Assembly (NCBI GenBank): GCA_945869755.1
Contig: CAMBPW010000004.1
Span: 1-27,354 of the forward strand
Direction: 5' to 3'
DNA from: an uncultured Gemella sp.
GTDB taxonomy: Bacteria; Bacillota; Bacilli; Staphylococcales; Gemellaceae
DNA length: 27,354 nucleotides
Within the stretch, counting starts at the first letter, position 1. Each line of letters starts with the position of its first letter. Under the pieces are notes generated by a model. That model was not told the DNA's origin, ran no database searches, and saw nothing but the letters and a program-made list of their open reading frames with translations. A program made the translations under genes and the position numbers. Positions 6,688 to 14,858 of this stretch are shown here, in pieces.

Positions 6688-8925
6688 TTATTCATTATTT
6701 TCTGCAAATTCTGGCTCAAGAAATACTTTTCTAGGTTTACTTCCATCTGCTTGACTTATATATCCGTCTTCTTCTAACATTTCAATTATTCTAGCTGCCC
6801 TATTATAACCTACTTTAAATCTTCTTTGTAATAGTGAAGCAGATGCTTTTTGTGTTTTTGCAATAAATAATAATACTTCTTTATATAAAGGATCTGTATC
6901 TTCTGAATTATTATTTGATTGTCCAATATTTTCAGAAGGTTGCATATCAGGATCGTAGTCGGTATTAGACTGTTTTTTTATAAAGTCAACTACACTTTCT
7001 ACTTCAACATCAGAAAGAAATGCACCTTGTACTCTAATAGGTTTATTCGATTCAGCCGATTGGAATAACATATCTCCTTTTCCTAATAAAGTTTCAGCTC
7101 CAACTTTATCAATTATAGTTCTAGAATCAAAACTAGAGCTAACTGCAAAAGCGATTCTCGACGGAATATTTGTTTTTATTACTCCTGTAATTACATCCAC
7201 TGATGGTCTTTGAGTTGCTATTATTAAATGAATTCCTGCTGCTCTTGCCATTTGTGAAATTCTAGCAATAGATTCTTCAACTTCTTTTGAAGCTACCATC
7301 ATTAAATCAGCAAGTTCATCAATAATTACAATAATATAAGGTAACTCTTTATAATCTGGATCTACTTTAGCAATATTGTTATAACCTTCAATATTTTTTA
7401 CTCTTGCAATAGAAAATTCTTTATATCTTTTTTCCATTTCTAAAACTACTTTGTGCAATACATCTGCAGCTTTCAAAGGATTAGTTACTACCGGTGTAAG
7501 TAAATGAGGAATACCGTCATAAATTGATAATTCTACCATTTTTGGATCAATCATTATTAATTTAACTTTGTCCGGTTTGTTTTTCATAAGTAAACTTGTT
7601 ATAATTGTATTTATACAAACAGATTTTCCACTTCCCGTAGATCCTGCAACAAGTAGATGTGGCATTTTATCTAATCTTGCGAAAATTGATTCTCCAGAAA
7701 CATCTTTACCTAAAGCTACTGATAATGGTGAATCATCACTATCATTAACAAAAACTTCTTTCATAGTAACTAATTGATTAATACTATTTGGAATTTCTAT
7801 TCCTATTAACGATTTCCCAGGAATAGGAGCTTCAATTCTTATATCTTTTGCTGCTAAATTAAGTGCTATATCGCTACTTAAATTTACTATTTTACTAACT
7901 TTAGTTCCAGGTGTAGGCATTATTTGAAATTGAGTTATAGAAGGTCCTACTACTGCTTTTACAATTTTTACTTCTATTCCAAAGTTTTTAAATGTACTTT
8001 GCAATATTTTTGACTTATTTACAATATCTTCCTTTGATATTTTTTTATTTTCTACAGGATTTTGCAATAAAGACAGTGGTGGCAGTATATAATTTTCATA
8101 ATTATTTTCTAAATTGTCTAAATCAATTTCTTCAATTATTTGCTGTTTAGTAATATCTTTATTACTTTCTTTTTTTATTTTTTCAATATTATCATGTCTA
8201 AAATCATTTAAGTCAACTACTAAATCATTGTCTTTTATTTCATTATAATATTGCTCTGTCGTATTTTCTTCTATTTCATATTTTTCTAAAGAAATTGATT
8301 GTTTATCTTGTTTATTAATATTTTCTGAATCTTTATTTAGTTTATTTATAACGAATAATTTCAAATTTTTCATTTGTTCTGGATATTCTTTATTAAAATA
8401 AATTATTAGAGTAACGATAAATACTGATATTAAAGTAATAATTGCTCCGTAATAAGATAATAAATAAACGATTAATTTTATAGGATATTTAGCAATTACT
8501 CCACCACCTAAAAAATATGTGTTGTGAAGTGTTACATACTTATAACTAAACAAACTATAACTTTCAAATTTATAAAATATTAATTCAAATATAAATAACG
8601 AAATTATTAATAATATGTAAATCAAAAACATATTTTTAATACTTTTTTTAAAAATAACTAATATAGGATAAAATATTAAAAAAGTATATAGTATATAAGT
8701 ATAGCTTCCAATGAAATATTTAAAACAATTATCTAAAAATAAGCCTATAAATCCCATTTTGAAAAATGATATTATAGTTACTATAAGCAATATTAGTGAT
8801 ATTATTAAATCAAATAAATACTTGTTTTCATTTCTAAAATTTAAAACACTATTAAAACTTTTATTTTTTTGCTTTTTTTTATTATTTTTGCTAATACTAT
8901 TTTTTTTAGAACTTTTTCTAGCCAA
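6688..8925 (-). CDS. FtsK/SpoIIIE family DNA translocase
   Basis: The 745-residue membrane-anchored motor pumps chromosomal DNA through the division septum and aids dimer resolution. A Lys-rich cytoplasmic N-terminus is followed by four hydrophobic helices (about 36-58, 70-92, 97-115 and 148-176) and a low-complexity, charged linker (about 180-285) rich in Asn, Asp, Glu and Lys. The RecA-like motor follows, with Walker A (Ala-Gly-Ser-Thr-Gly-Ser-Gly-Lys-Ser, about 427-435) and Walker B (Ile-Ile-Asp-Glu-Leu-Ala-Asp). A gamma winged-helix domain (about 675-735, with Arg-Arg-Phe-Lys-Val-Gly-Tyr) recognises polarity sequences. Translation starts at TTG, supported by AAAGGAG 8 bases upstream. The organism is not evidently a spore former, so SftA/SpoIIIE-type naming is left open. 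It is the last gene of the long ylxM-led gene run. Confidence 0.95.
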   Translation of the reverse strand: MARKSSKKNSISKNNKKKQKNKSFNSVLNFRNENKYLFDLIISLILLIVTIISFFKMGFIGLFLDNCFKYFIGSYTYILYTFLIFYPILVIFKKSIKNMFLIYILLIISLFIFELIFYKFESYSLFSYKYVTLHNTYFLGGGVIAKYPIKLIVYLLSYYGAIITLISVFIVTLIIYFNKEYPEQMKNLKLFVINKLNKDSENINKQDKQSISLEKYEIEENTTEQYYNEIKDNDLVVDLNDFRHDNIEKIKKESNKDITKQQIIEEIDLDNLENNYENYILPPLSLLQNPVENKKISKEDIVNKSKILQSTFKNFGIEVKIVKAVVGPSITQFQIMPTPGTKVSKIVNLSSDIALNLAAKDIRIEAPIPGKSLIGIEIPNSINQLVTMKEVFVNDSDDSPLSVALGKDVSGESIFARLDKMPHLLVAGSTGSGKSVCINTIITSLLMKNKPDKVKLIMIDPKMVELSIYDGIPHLLTPVVTNPLKAADVLHKVVLEMEKRYKEFSIARVKNIEGYNNIAKVDPDYKELPYIIVIIDELADLMMVASKEVEESIARISQMARAAGIHLIIATQRPSVDVITGVIKTNIPSRIAFAVSSSFDSRTIIDKVGAETLLGKGDMLFQSAESNKPIRVQGAFLSDVEVESVVDFIKKQSNTDYDPDMQPSENIGQSNNNSEDTDPLYKEVLLFIAKTQKASASLLQRRFKVGYNRAARIIEMLEEDGYISQADGSKPRKVFLEPEFAENNE

Positions 8926-8946
8926 ATTATCAACTCCTTTAGAAAA

Positions 8947-9156
8947 TTATTTTTCTACAATTACTGAACCTGTCGGACAAACTTCTGAACAGTCTAAAAC
9001 TGATTGTTGCAATTCTGTACTTATAATTTTTGTATTACTATTATCGTCTATATGACAAAAAGCAATTCCATCTTCATCACAGTCATATACTTCTGGGCAT
9101 ATCGAATAACATGCTCCACAGCCTACGCAAGTTTCCCTATTAATATGAGTTTTCAT
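8947..9156 (-). CDS. fer: Ferredoxin, 4Fe-4S
   Basis: The 69-residue electron carrier has Cys10, Cys13 and Cys16 in a Cys-x-x-Gly/Cys-type spacing and a distal Cys60-Pro. Together these form the single 4Fe-4S site of the Bacillus-type and Thermotoga-type ferredoxins. Four further cysteines are present (Cys20, Cys26, Cys34, Cys56). Cys20 and Cys56 sit where a second cluster or a structural disulfide occurs in relatives. The acidic character (many Asp and Glu) fits an electron donor. Its Shine-Dalgarno sequence (AAAAAGGAG) overlaps the last codons of the preceding pyrophosphatase gene. It is followed after 21 bases by ftsK, and nothing in the neighbours indicates its redox partner. Confidence 0.92.
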   Translation of the reverse strand: MKTHINRETCVGCGACYSICPEVYDCDEDGIAFCHIDDNSNTKIISTELQQSVLDCSEVCPTGSVIVEK

Positions 9157-9160
9157 ATTT

Positions 9161-9733
9161 TTACTCCTTTTTTAAATAATCACACAATAAAGTTAATGCT
9201 TTTTTTCTATGACTAATTGCATTTTTTTCTTCGTCATTTAATTGTGCATAAGTTTTATCAAGTTCTTTTACGTAAAATATTGGATCATATCCAAAACCAT
9301 TTGTTCCAATTTTTTCAGTTATTATCATTCCCTCTGCTTCGCCACGAAAAGTATATTCTTCTCCTGAGCATTTAACTAAGCTAATTACAGAAATAAATTT
9401 TGCTGGAGATTTTTTTCCACTTAATTTTTTTAAAACTTTTTCTATGTTAGCTTCATCTGTAGCTTCTTTTGAATATCTTGCAGAATAAACTCCTGGTTCA
9501 TTATTTAAATATTCAATACATAATCCACTATCATCAGCTATAGTATCTTTTTTACAAAATTTTGAAATGACTTTTGCTTTTTTTAATGAATTTTCTTCAA
9601 AAGTATTTCCATCTTCTTCTATTTCATCAAAAAAACCTATATCTTCTAAAGTTAGTATTTTGTAATCTGTTAAAATATTTTGTATTTCTTTTTGTTTATG
9701 CTTATTATTTGAAGCTAATACTAATTCTTTCAT
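9161..9733 (-). CDS. rdgB: Non-canonical purine NTP pyrophosphatase (XTP/dITP), RdgB/HAM1 family
   Basis: The 190-residue house-cleaning enzyme hydrolyses ITP, dITP and XTP to monophosphates and so keeps deaminated purines out of DNA and RNA. Family motifs are complete: the N-terminal Ala-Ser-Asn-Asn-Lys-His-Lys substrate loop (residues 7-13), the metal-binding Asp-Asp-Ser-Gly-Leu near residue 68, Gly-Val-Tyr-Ser-Ala-Arg-Tyr, and Gly-Phe-Gly-Tyr-Asp-Pro-Ile-Phe near residue 150, followed by Ser-His-Arg. Length is standard. The start is supported by TAGGAG. It lies directly after murI, a neighbourhood that is conserved in many Bacillota, where the two genes are adjacent or even fused. Confidence 0.95.
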   Translation of the reverse strand: MKELVLASNNKHKQKEIQNILTDYKILTLEDIGFFDEIEEDGNTFEENSLKKAKVISKFCKKDTIADDSGLCIEYLNNEPGVYSARYSKEATDEANIEKVLKKLSGKKSPAKFISVISLVKCSGEEYTFRGEAEGMIITEKIGTNGFGYDPIFYVKELDKTYAQLNDEEKNAISHRKKALTLLCDYLKKE

Positions 9734-9742
9734 AAAATTCTC

Positions 9743-10528
9743 CTAAATAACAACTACTTCAAAATTTTTATTTAATATTTTATTTAAAGTAAAAGTGAAA
9801 TTTTTACTATTTGATGATAAGAAAAACTTATCTTCTTGTACTTTTTCTATATTATTTAATTTTTTCTCTAATAACAAATTTTTTACACATTTTGCAGTTT
9901 CTTTTGATGGAGATATTACATTTATATTTTCACCGTAATATTCTTCAATTTCTTTTTGTATTATTGGATAATGAGTACATCCTAAAATTACTGTATCAAA
10001 ATCTAACTTTTTCGTATTATGCAATTCCGTTTCAATCAATATTTTCGTTTTTAATGGATATATATATTCTGCATTTTCAACAAACGTAACAAAACTAGGA
10101 CAAGTTTTATTATTAACAACAACATTATTTTTTATTTTATTTATTGTATTAGTGTAATAATTTGATTTAATTGTAAAATTTGTTCCTAATACTAAAATAT
10201 TATTATTTTTAGTAACATTTAATGCAGTATTTGCTCCTGAATCAATAACTCCAACTATGCTAATATCATATTTATTTTGTAAATAGTCTAATGCCGCAGC
10301 TGTAGCTGTGTTGCATGCTAAAATAACTAATTTTACATTTTTGCTAATTAAAAATTTTACTGCTTTTTCTGTATAAAAAATTATTTCTTCTTTAGTTTTA
10401 TTTCCATAAGGGCAATTAGCTGTATCGCCATAAAAATAAATAGTTTCGTTTGGTAACTCTTGCATTATTTCTTTAACTACTGTAAGACCGCCTACTCCAC
10501 TATCAATTACTCCTATTGGTCTATTCAT
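9743..10528 (-). CDS. murI: Glutamate racemase
   Basis: The 261-residue cofactor-independent racemase supplies D-glutamate for peptidoglycan. The two catalytic cysteines are present: Cys72 in Ala-Cys-Asn-Thr-Ala-Thr and Cys184 in Gly-Cys-Thr-His-Tyr-Pro. The N-terminal Asp-Ser-Gly-Val-Gly-Gly-Leu (9-15) and the Tyr-Gly-Asp-Thr-Ala-Asn-Cys-Pro-Tyr-Gly substrate loop (33-42) are also present. Length is usual. The ATG overlaps the recO stop by one base (TAATG), so translation is probably coupled to recO. No ribosome binding site of its own is strong. Confidence 0.95.
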   Translation of the reverse strand: MNRPIGVIDSGVGGLTVVKEIMQELPNETIYFYGDTANCPYGNKTKEEIIFYTEKAVKFLISKNVKLVILACNTATAAALDYLQNKYDISIVGVIDSGANTALNVTKNNNILVLGTNFTIKSNYYTNTINKIKNNVVVNNKTCPSFVTFVENAEYIYPLKTKILIETELHNTKKLDFDTVILGCTHYPIIQKEIEEYYGENINVISPSKETAKCVKNLLLEKKLNNIEKVQEDKFFLSSNSKNFTFTLNKILNKNFEVVVI

Positions 10529-11274
10529 TAATCATTATCCCTTCTAAAATAATTTATAATTTCTTCAATTTCAATTATTTTTTTACTTGACTTTGTTTCA
10601 ATCCCTAAATACTCTTTTAATATAATATTTAAAAATTGAAATATCTTTTGTGATTCTTTTTTTGTTAAAAATATTTTTTCTAATATATATATATCATTAA
10701 CACTAAGTAAATATATTAGTTTTACAATATTATTTTCTAACTCAAAAAAATTTGATATTTCTCTATAATCAACAAACATATTTTTGTTAAAACTATATCC
10801 TAAATATTCCAATTCTGTTTTTTTATAAATAAACTTAAATCCATGAAGAGATAAAAATTTAATTATATTATAAATATTTGCCATTTCAACATCAATTTCT
10901 TCATTATTTACTTTGTAAAAAATATTAAGTATATATTTATAAATATTTGAATTAATATTATCACTATATGATATTAGCTCCAATATATTATTAACATAAC
11001 TTCCAATTTCCATATCTGATATTATTTTATTAAAATATTCTGCTATTTCTAACGTTATAATTTTATTCATACCAGACGTTCTAAAAAAACTAATGTTCAC
11101 TTCACAAGGAATTGAAATTTTTTCTTTTTTTTTATTTTTTTTTACATTTTCGTAAAAAAAACTTTCTATATTTCCTTGTTCAGTTAAAATGTGAATAATT
11201 TCATGATAATCTTTATATTGAATTTTTTTAATTACTATTCCTTTTATAAAATCTTGCTTAATCAAAGACATCAT
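10528..11274 (-). CDS. recO: Recombination mediator RecO, without zinc finger
   Basis: The 248-residue protein works with RecR and RecF to load RecA onto SSB-coated single-stranded DNA. The N-terminal OB-fold region shows the family pattern (Lys-Gly-Ile-Val-Ile-Lys-Lys-Ile-Gln-Tyr and Tyr-His-Glu-Ile-Ile-His-Ile-Leu-Thr, residues 11-31), followed by a helical domain. The Bacillus protein has a Cys-x-x-Cys ... Cys-x-x-Cys zinc module in the middle of the C-terminal half. Here the matching region (about residues 165-185, Leu-Gly-Tyr-Ser-Phe and so on) contains no cysteine, and the whole protein has only Cys57. Two ATG codons in tandem can serve as start (11274 or 11271). The gene overlaps the end of era by 17 bases, a position conserved for recO in Bacillota. 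Confidence 0.88.
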   Translation of the reverse strand: MMSLIKQDFIKGIVIKKIQYKDYHEIIHILTEQGNIESFFYENVKKNKKKEKISIPCEVNISFFRTSGMNKIITLEIAEYFNKIISDMEIGSYVNNILELISYSDNINSNIYKYILNIFYKVNNEEIDVEMANIYNIIKFLSLHGFKFIYKKTELEYLGYSFNKNMFVDYREISNFFELENNIVKLIYLLSVNDIYILEKIFLTKKESQKIFQFLNIILKEYLGIETKSSKKIIEIEEIINYFRRDND

Positions 11275-12166
11275 CTCTATATCCTAAATCTTTAATATGA
11301 TAAGGTTTAGCTCTCCAATTTTCAATAACTTTTACCCACAGCTCTAAAAATATTTTCTCTCCTAAAAGTTCCTCAATATCTCGTCTAGCTCTTTTTCCTA
11401 TTTCTTTTATCATTTTTCCTTGTTTACCTATAATCATACCTTTTTGAGATTTTCTCTCAACAACTATAGATGCTATAATTTGTTTTTTCTGATTCTCATT
11501 TTTAGAAATTTTATCAATAACTACTGCTACAGAATGTGGTATTTCTTCTTCAGTTAGTTGTAATATTTTTTCTCTAATAAATTCTGAAATAATAAAATAT
11601 TCTGGAGAATCTGTTATAACATCATTAGGATACATTTTTATACTTGGTGTTAAATACTTTTTAGTTGTATTTAATAAATTTTCAATATTTATTGATTTTA
11701 ATGCAGATATAGGAACTATTTCTACAAAATCATATAAATTTTTATAAAAATCAATTATTGATAAAAGTTTTTCAGGTTCAATTAAATCAATTTTATTTAA
11801 CAGTAAAAAAGTAGGTACGTCTAATTCTTTTATAATGTTTAAAATATGACTATCACCTGAACCGTATTTTTCATTAACATTTACTATTAAATAGACTATT
11901 TCCGACTCTTTTATTGCACTGTTTGCAAGTTTCATCATATAATCACCTAATCTATGTTTAGGTTTATGAATACCTGGCGTATCAATAAATACTATTTGAG
12001 AATCATCGTCCGTATAAACTCCATTAATAATATTTCTAGTAGTCTGTGGTTTGTCTGACATAATGGCAATTTTCTGCTCTAATATATTATTCAAAAGTGT
12101 AGATTTACCTGCATTAGGTCTTCCTATTATTGTAATAAACCCTGTTTTAATTAAATTATTATCCAT
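11258..12166 (-). CDS. era: GTPase Era
   Basis: The 302-residue GTPase binds the 3' end of 16S rRNA and acts in 30S assembly and cell cycle control. The G domain has G1 Gly-Arg-Pro-Asn-Ala-Gly-Lys-Ser (15-22), a Gln-Thr-Thr-Arg switch, G3 Asp-Thr-Pro-Gly-Ile-His and G4 Asn-Lys-Ile-Asp. The C-terminal type II KH domain (about 200-295) contains Ile-Ile-Gly-Lys-Gln-Gly-Lys-Met-Ile-Lys. Length is usual. It starts four bases after the ybeY stop with only a weak AGG before the ATG, so coupling to ybeY is likely. Confidence 0.97.
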   Translation of the reverse strand: MDNNLIKTGFITIIGRPNAGKSTLLNNILEQKIAIMSDKPQTTRNIINGVYTDDDSQIVFIDTPGIHKPKHRLGDYMMKLANSAIKESEIVYLIVNVNEKYGSGDSHILNIIKELDVPTFLLLNKIDLIEPEKLLSIIDFYKNLYDFVEIVPISALKSINIENLLNTTKKYLTPSIKMYPNDVITDSPEYFIISEFIREKILQLTEEEIPHSVAVVIDKISKNENQKKQIIASIVVERKSQKGMIIGKQGKMIKEIGKRARRDIEELLGEKIFLELWVKVIENWRAKPYHIKDLGYRDDVFD

Positions 12167-12170
12167 AAAA

Positions 12171-12641
12171 TTACCTATTTAATCCAAATTCTTTTAATAT
12201 TAATTCCTGTTTTTCAAACATTTCTTTTTCTTCTTCTTCTGTCATATGATCATAACCTAATAAATGTAAAAATCCATGTACAGCTAAAAATCCTAACTCT
12301 CTTTCAAAAGAATGATTATATTCTTTTGCTTGCTCTCTTGCAATATCTACACAAATAATTACATCCCCTAAATAATTAGTTATATCTCCACCTATTATTT
12401 CTAATTCTCCATCAATTTCATCATTTAAAGCGAAAGAAATAACATCAGTTTCTTTGTCTTTACCACGATAATCTCTGTTTATTTCTTTAATTTCTTCTAT
12501 TCCTACAAATGAAATAGACAATTCAGTATTATTTTTATCAATATTTTCAATATCTGCAGCTTTATTCAATAAATTAAATAACATATTTTTTGCATCTTCA
12601 GACACTAAACTTTCATCATCTATTATTTCTAAAAAGCTCAT
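12171..12641 (-). CDS. ybeY: Endoribonuclease YbeY (rRNA maturation)
   Basis: The 156-residue zinc endoribonuclease is involved in 16S rRNA 3' end maturation and 70S quality control. The catalytic histidine triad is intact (His122, His126 and His132 in Val-His-Gly-Phe-Leu-His-Leu-Leu-Gly-Tyr-Asp-His). The Arg-Gly-Lys-Asp-Lys-Glu-Thr-Asp-Val-Ile-Ser-Phe stretch (59-70) is also present. The start is supported by AAGGAG. In many Bacillota phoH precedes ybeY, and dgkA and cdd lie between ybeY and era. None of these is here: ybeY directly precedes era and follows fhs. Confidence 0.96.
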   Translation of the reverse strand: MSFLEIIDDESLVSEDAKNMLFNLLNKAADIENIDKNNTELSISFVGIEEIKEINRDYRGKDKETDVISFALNDEIDGELEIIGGDITNYLGDVIICVDIAREQAKEYNHSFERELGFLAVHGFLHLLGYDHMTEEEEKEMFEKQELILKEFGLNR

Positions 12642-12658
12642 ACATTCTCCTTAAATAT

Positions 12659-12692
12659 AACTGTGTAAAATTGTATATAAAATCACACAGTT
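12659..12692 (-). promoter_or_regulatory. Hairpin between fhs and ybeY
   Basis: An 8-base perfect inverted repeat (AACTGTGT / ACACAGTT) with an 18-base AT-rich loop lies between the fhs stop and the ybeY ribosome binding site. On the minus strand it is not followed by a T run (ATATTTAAGGAG follows), so it is at best a weak terminator. It may slow transcription or stabilise an mRNA end between the two parts of the long gene run. Confidence 0.35.
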
Positions 12693-12703
12693 TAAAATTT
12701 TTA

Positions 12704-14350
12704 TTAAAAAATATTTATAATATTTTCATTTTCATCAATATCTATATTTAGTGCATTAGGAACTTTTGGAAGTCCTGGCATAGTTAAAATTTTATTAGTA
12801 TATACTACAACAAAACCTGCACCACTTCTTAATTTAATATCAGTAATTTTAACTGTAAAATTAGTAGGTCTACCTTTTAATTCTGGATTATCAGATAATG
12901 ATAATGGTGTTTTAGCCATACATATTGGTAAATTTGAAAAACCTAATTTATTGATATTATTAATTTCTTCTATACAATTAGGTGCTACATCTACAGAAAC
13001 TGCACCGTATATTTCTTTACAAACTGTTTCTATTTTTTCTAAAATAGTTTGTTCATCACTATATAAGAACTTAAATTCAGAATTATTTTCTTCTGCTAAT
13101 TTTACTACTTTATTTGCTAAATCTCTAGCTCCTTCGCTTCCTTTTGCGAAAACTTCTGTTTTTGAGTATGGTATATTTTTTTCACTTGACCATTCTTCAA
13201 TAACATTCAACTCTTTTTCAGTATCTGTTGAAAATACATTTAATGCAACTACTGCTGGAACATTAAATTTACTAATATTTTCGATATGTTTTTCTAAATT
13301 TGCTAAACCTAATTTTAGAGCATCTAAATTTTCAATTGTTAATTCATCTTTTGAAATTCCACCATGTAATTTCAAAGCTCTTATAGTAGCAACAACAACT
13401 GCTACTTTAGGACGAAGCCCTGATTTTCTACATTTTATATTAAAGAATTTTTCTGCACCTAAATCTGCTCCGAAACCAGCTTCAGTTACAACATAATCTG
13501 CATACTTTAATGCTGTTTTAGTAGCAATAATAGAATTACATCCATGTGCTATATTAGCAAAAGGACCTCCATGAATTATTGCCGGGTTATTTTCTAACGT
13601 TTGTACAATATTCGGTTTAATTGCATCTTTTAATATTGCAGCTAGTACACCTTCAATTTTTAAATCTTTAACAAATATTGGTTCTTCTTTTGAATTATAA
13701 GCTACAATTATATTTGATACTTTTTCTTTTAAATCTTGTAAATTTTCTGATAAACATAATATAGCCATAATTTCACTAGCTACAGTTATATCAAAATGAT
13801 CATCTCTTTCATTAGCACTATTTATAGATACAGATACATTTCTTAACGCTCTATCATTCATATCCAAAACTCTATTGAATACAACTTTGTGTATATCTAA
13901 TTCATTACCTTGAAAAATATGATTATCAATAACTGCTGAAATAGTATTATTTGCAGTTGATATAGCATGCATATCTCCTGTAAAGTGCAAATTAATTTCG
14001 TCCATAGGAACTACTTGTGCATATCCGCCTCCTGCGGCACCACCTTTCATACCTAAAACAGGGCCTAATGAAGGCTCACGTAGTGCAACACAAGATTTTT
14101 TACCAATTAAATTTAATCCGTCTGACAATCCAATTGTTACAGTTGATTTACCTTCTCCGCCTGCTGTTGGATTTACAGCTGTTACTAAAATCAAATTAGA
14201 ATTTTCATTAGTTTTTAAATCATCTATTTTTATTTTAGCTTTATAGTTACCATAAAGAATTAAATTATCTTCATTAATTCCTATTTTTTCTGCTATATCC
14301 TTAATATTTAATTTTGTACTCTCCATTGAAATTTGAAAATCTGTTTTCAT
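12704..14350 (-). CDS. fhs: Formate–tetrahydrofolate ligase
   Basis: The 548-residue enzyme forms 10-formyltetrahydrofolate from formate, ATP and tetrahydrofolate, feeding purine synthesis and Met-tRNA formylation. The P-loop-like ATP site is at residues 61-70 (Pro-Thr-Ala-Gly-Gly-Glu-Gly-Lys-Ser-Thr). The downstream signatures Arg-Glu-Pro-Ser-Leu-Gly-Pro-Val-Leu-Gly-Met-Lys-Gly-Gly-Ala-Ala-Gly-Gly-Gly and Gly-Gly-Pro-Phe-Ala-Asn-Ile-Ala-His-Gly-Cys-Asn-Ser are well kept. The length is close to the family's usual size of about 555. The start is supported by AGGAGGG. It sits 28 bases after trmL with no terminator between, so it is probably read from the ylxM promoter. Its place between the SRP gene cluster and ybeY is unusual. 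Confidence 0.97.
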   Translation of the reverse strand: MKTDFQISMESTKLNIKDIAEKIGINEDNLILYGNYKAKIKIDDLKTNENSNLILVTAVNPTAGGEGKSTVTIGLSDGLNLIGKKSCVALREPSLGPVLGMKGGAAGGGYAQVVPMDEINLHFTGDMHAISTANNTISAVIDNHIFQGNELDIHKVVFNRVLDMNDRALRNVSVSINSANERDDHFDITVASEIMAILCLSENLQDLKEKVSNIIVAYNSKEEPIFVKDLKIEGVLAAILKDAIKPNIVQTLENNPAIIHGGPFANIAHGCNSIIATKTALKYADYVVTEAGFGADLGAEKFFNIKCRKSGLRPKVAVVVATIRALKLHGGISKDELTIENLDALKLGLANLEKHIENISKFNVPAVVALNVFSTDTEKELNVIEEWSSEKNIPYSKTEVFAKGSEGARDLANKVVKLAEENNSEFKFLYSDEQTILEKIETVCKEIYGAVSVDVAPNCIEEINNINKLGFSNLPICMAKTPLSLSDNPELKGRPTNFTVKITDIKLRSGAGFVVVYTNKILTMPGLPKVPNALNIDIDENENIINIF

Positions 14351-14378
14351 TCTTAAAAACCCTCCTAATAATATTAAA

Positions 14379-14852
14379 TTAAATTAAATTTTTAAAATTT
14401 TGTTGACGTAGTGCTTCATATACTAACATTGCTGCCGTATTAGATAAATTTAATGATCTTACTTTATCTGTCATAGGAATTTTTAAAGTTTGATTAGAAA
14501 ATTTTTCTCTAAACTGTTCTGGCAAACCTTTAGTTTCTCGTCCAAATATAAAATATAAGTCTTCGTTATTCAAATTTGAAAAATCAAAATCTGAATATAA
14601 TTTTCTTCCAAATTTAGTTACTAAAAAATAATTTTTTGAATTTGTATTTTCTAAAAAATGATCCAAACTATCCCATATAACTAAATCTAAATGTTCCCAA
14701 TAGTCTAGTCCAGCTCTCTTCAAATGTTTATCATCTATTGAAAAACCTATAGGCATTATTAAATGCAACCTAGTTCCTGTCGCTACACAAGTTCTAGCAA
14801 TATTTCCTGTATTTGCTGGAATTTCTGGTTGAAATAATACAATATTATTCAT
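14379..14852 (-). CDS. trmL: tRNA (cytidine/uridine-34-2'-O)-methyltransferase, TrmL family
   Basis: The 157-residue SPOUT-fold enzyme 2'-O-methylates the wobble base of tRNA-Leu isoacceptors. It shows the three SPOUT motifs: Asn-Thr-Gly-Asn-Ile-Ala-Arg-Thr (14-21), Phe-Gly-Arg-Glu-Thr-Lys-Gly-Leu-Pro near residue 103, and Ile-Pro-Met ... Val-Arg-Ser-Leu-Asn-Leu-Ser-Asn-Thr-Ala-Ala near residue 128. Length is typical of the minimal TrmL/CspR type with no extra RNA-binding domain. The ATG lies six bases after the ffh stop and has no Shine-Dalgarno sequence, so translation probably depends on ribosomes finishing ffh. Confidence 0.93.
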   Translation of the reverse strand: MNNIVLFQPEIPANTGNIARTCVATGTRLHLIMPIGFSIDDKHLKRAGLDYWEHLDLVIWDSLDHFLENTNSKNYFLVTKFGRKLYSDFDFSNLNNEDLYFIFGRETKGLPEQFREKFSNQTLKIPMTDKVRSLNLSNTAAMLVYEALRQQNFKNLI

Positions 14853-14858
14853 AAAAAT

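Noticed and set aside
8711..9055. Open frame of 114 codons on the plus strand
   Set aside because: It runs antisense across the start of ftsK and the ferredoxin gene. Its low-complexity Leu/Phe-rich translation mirrors Lys/Asn-rich codons on the other strand.
12951..13496. Open frame of 181 codons on the plus strand
   Set aside because: It lies wholly opposite fhs, whose protein is strongly conserved in the other frame. It has no convincing ribosome binding site or family-like sequence.
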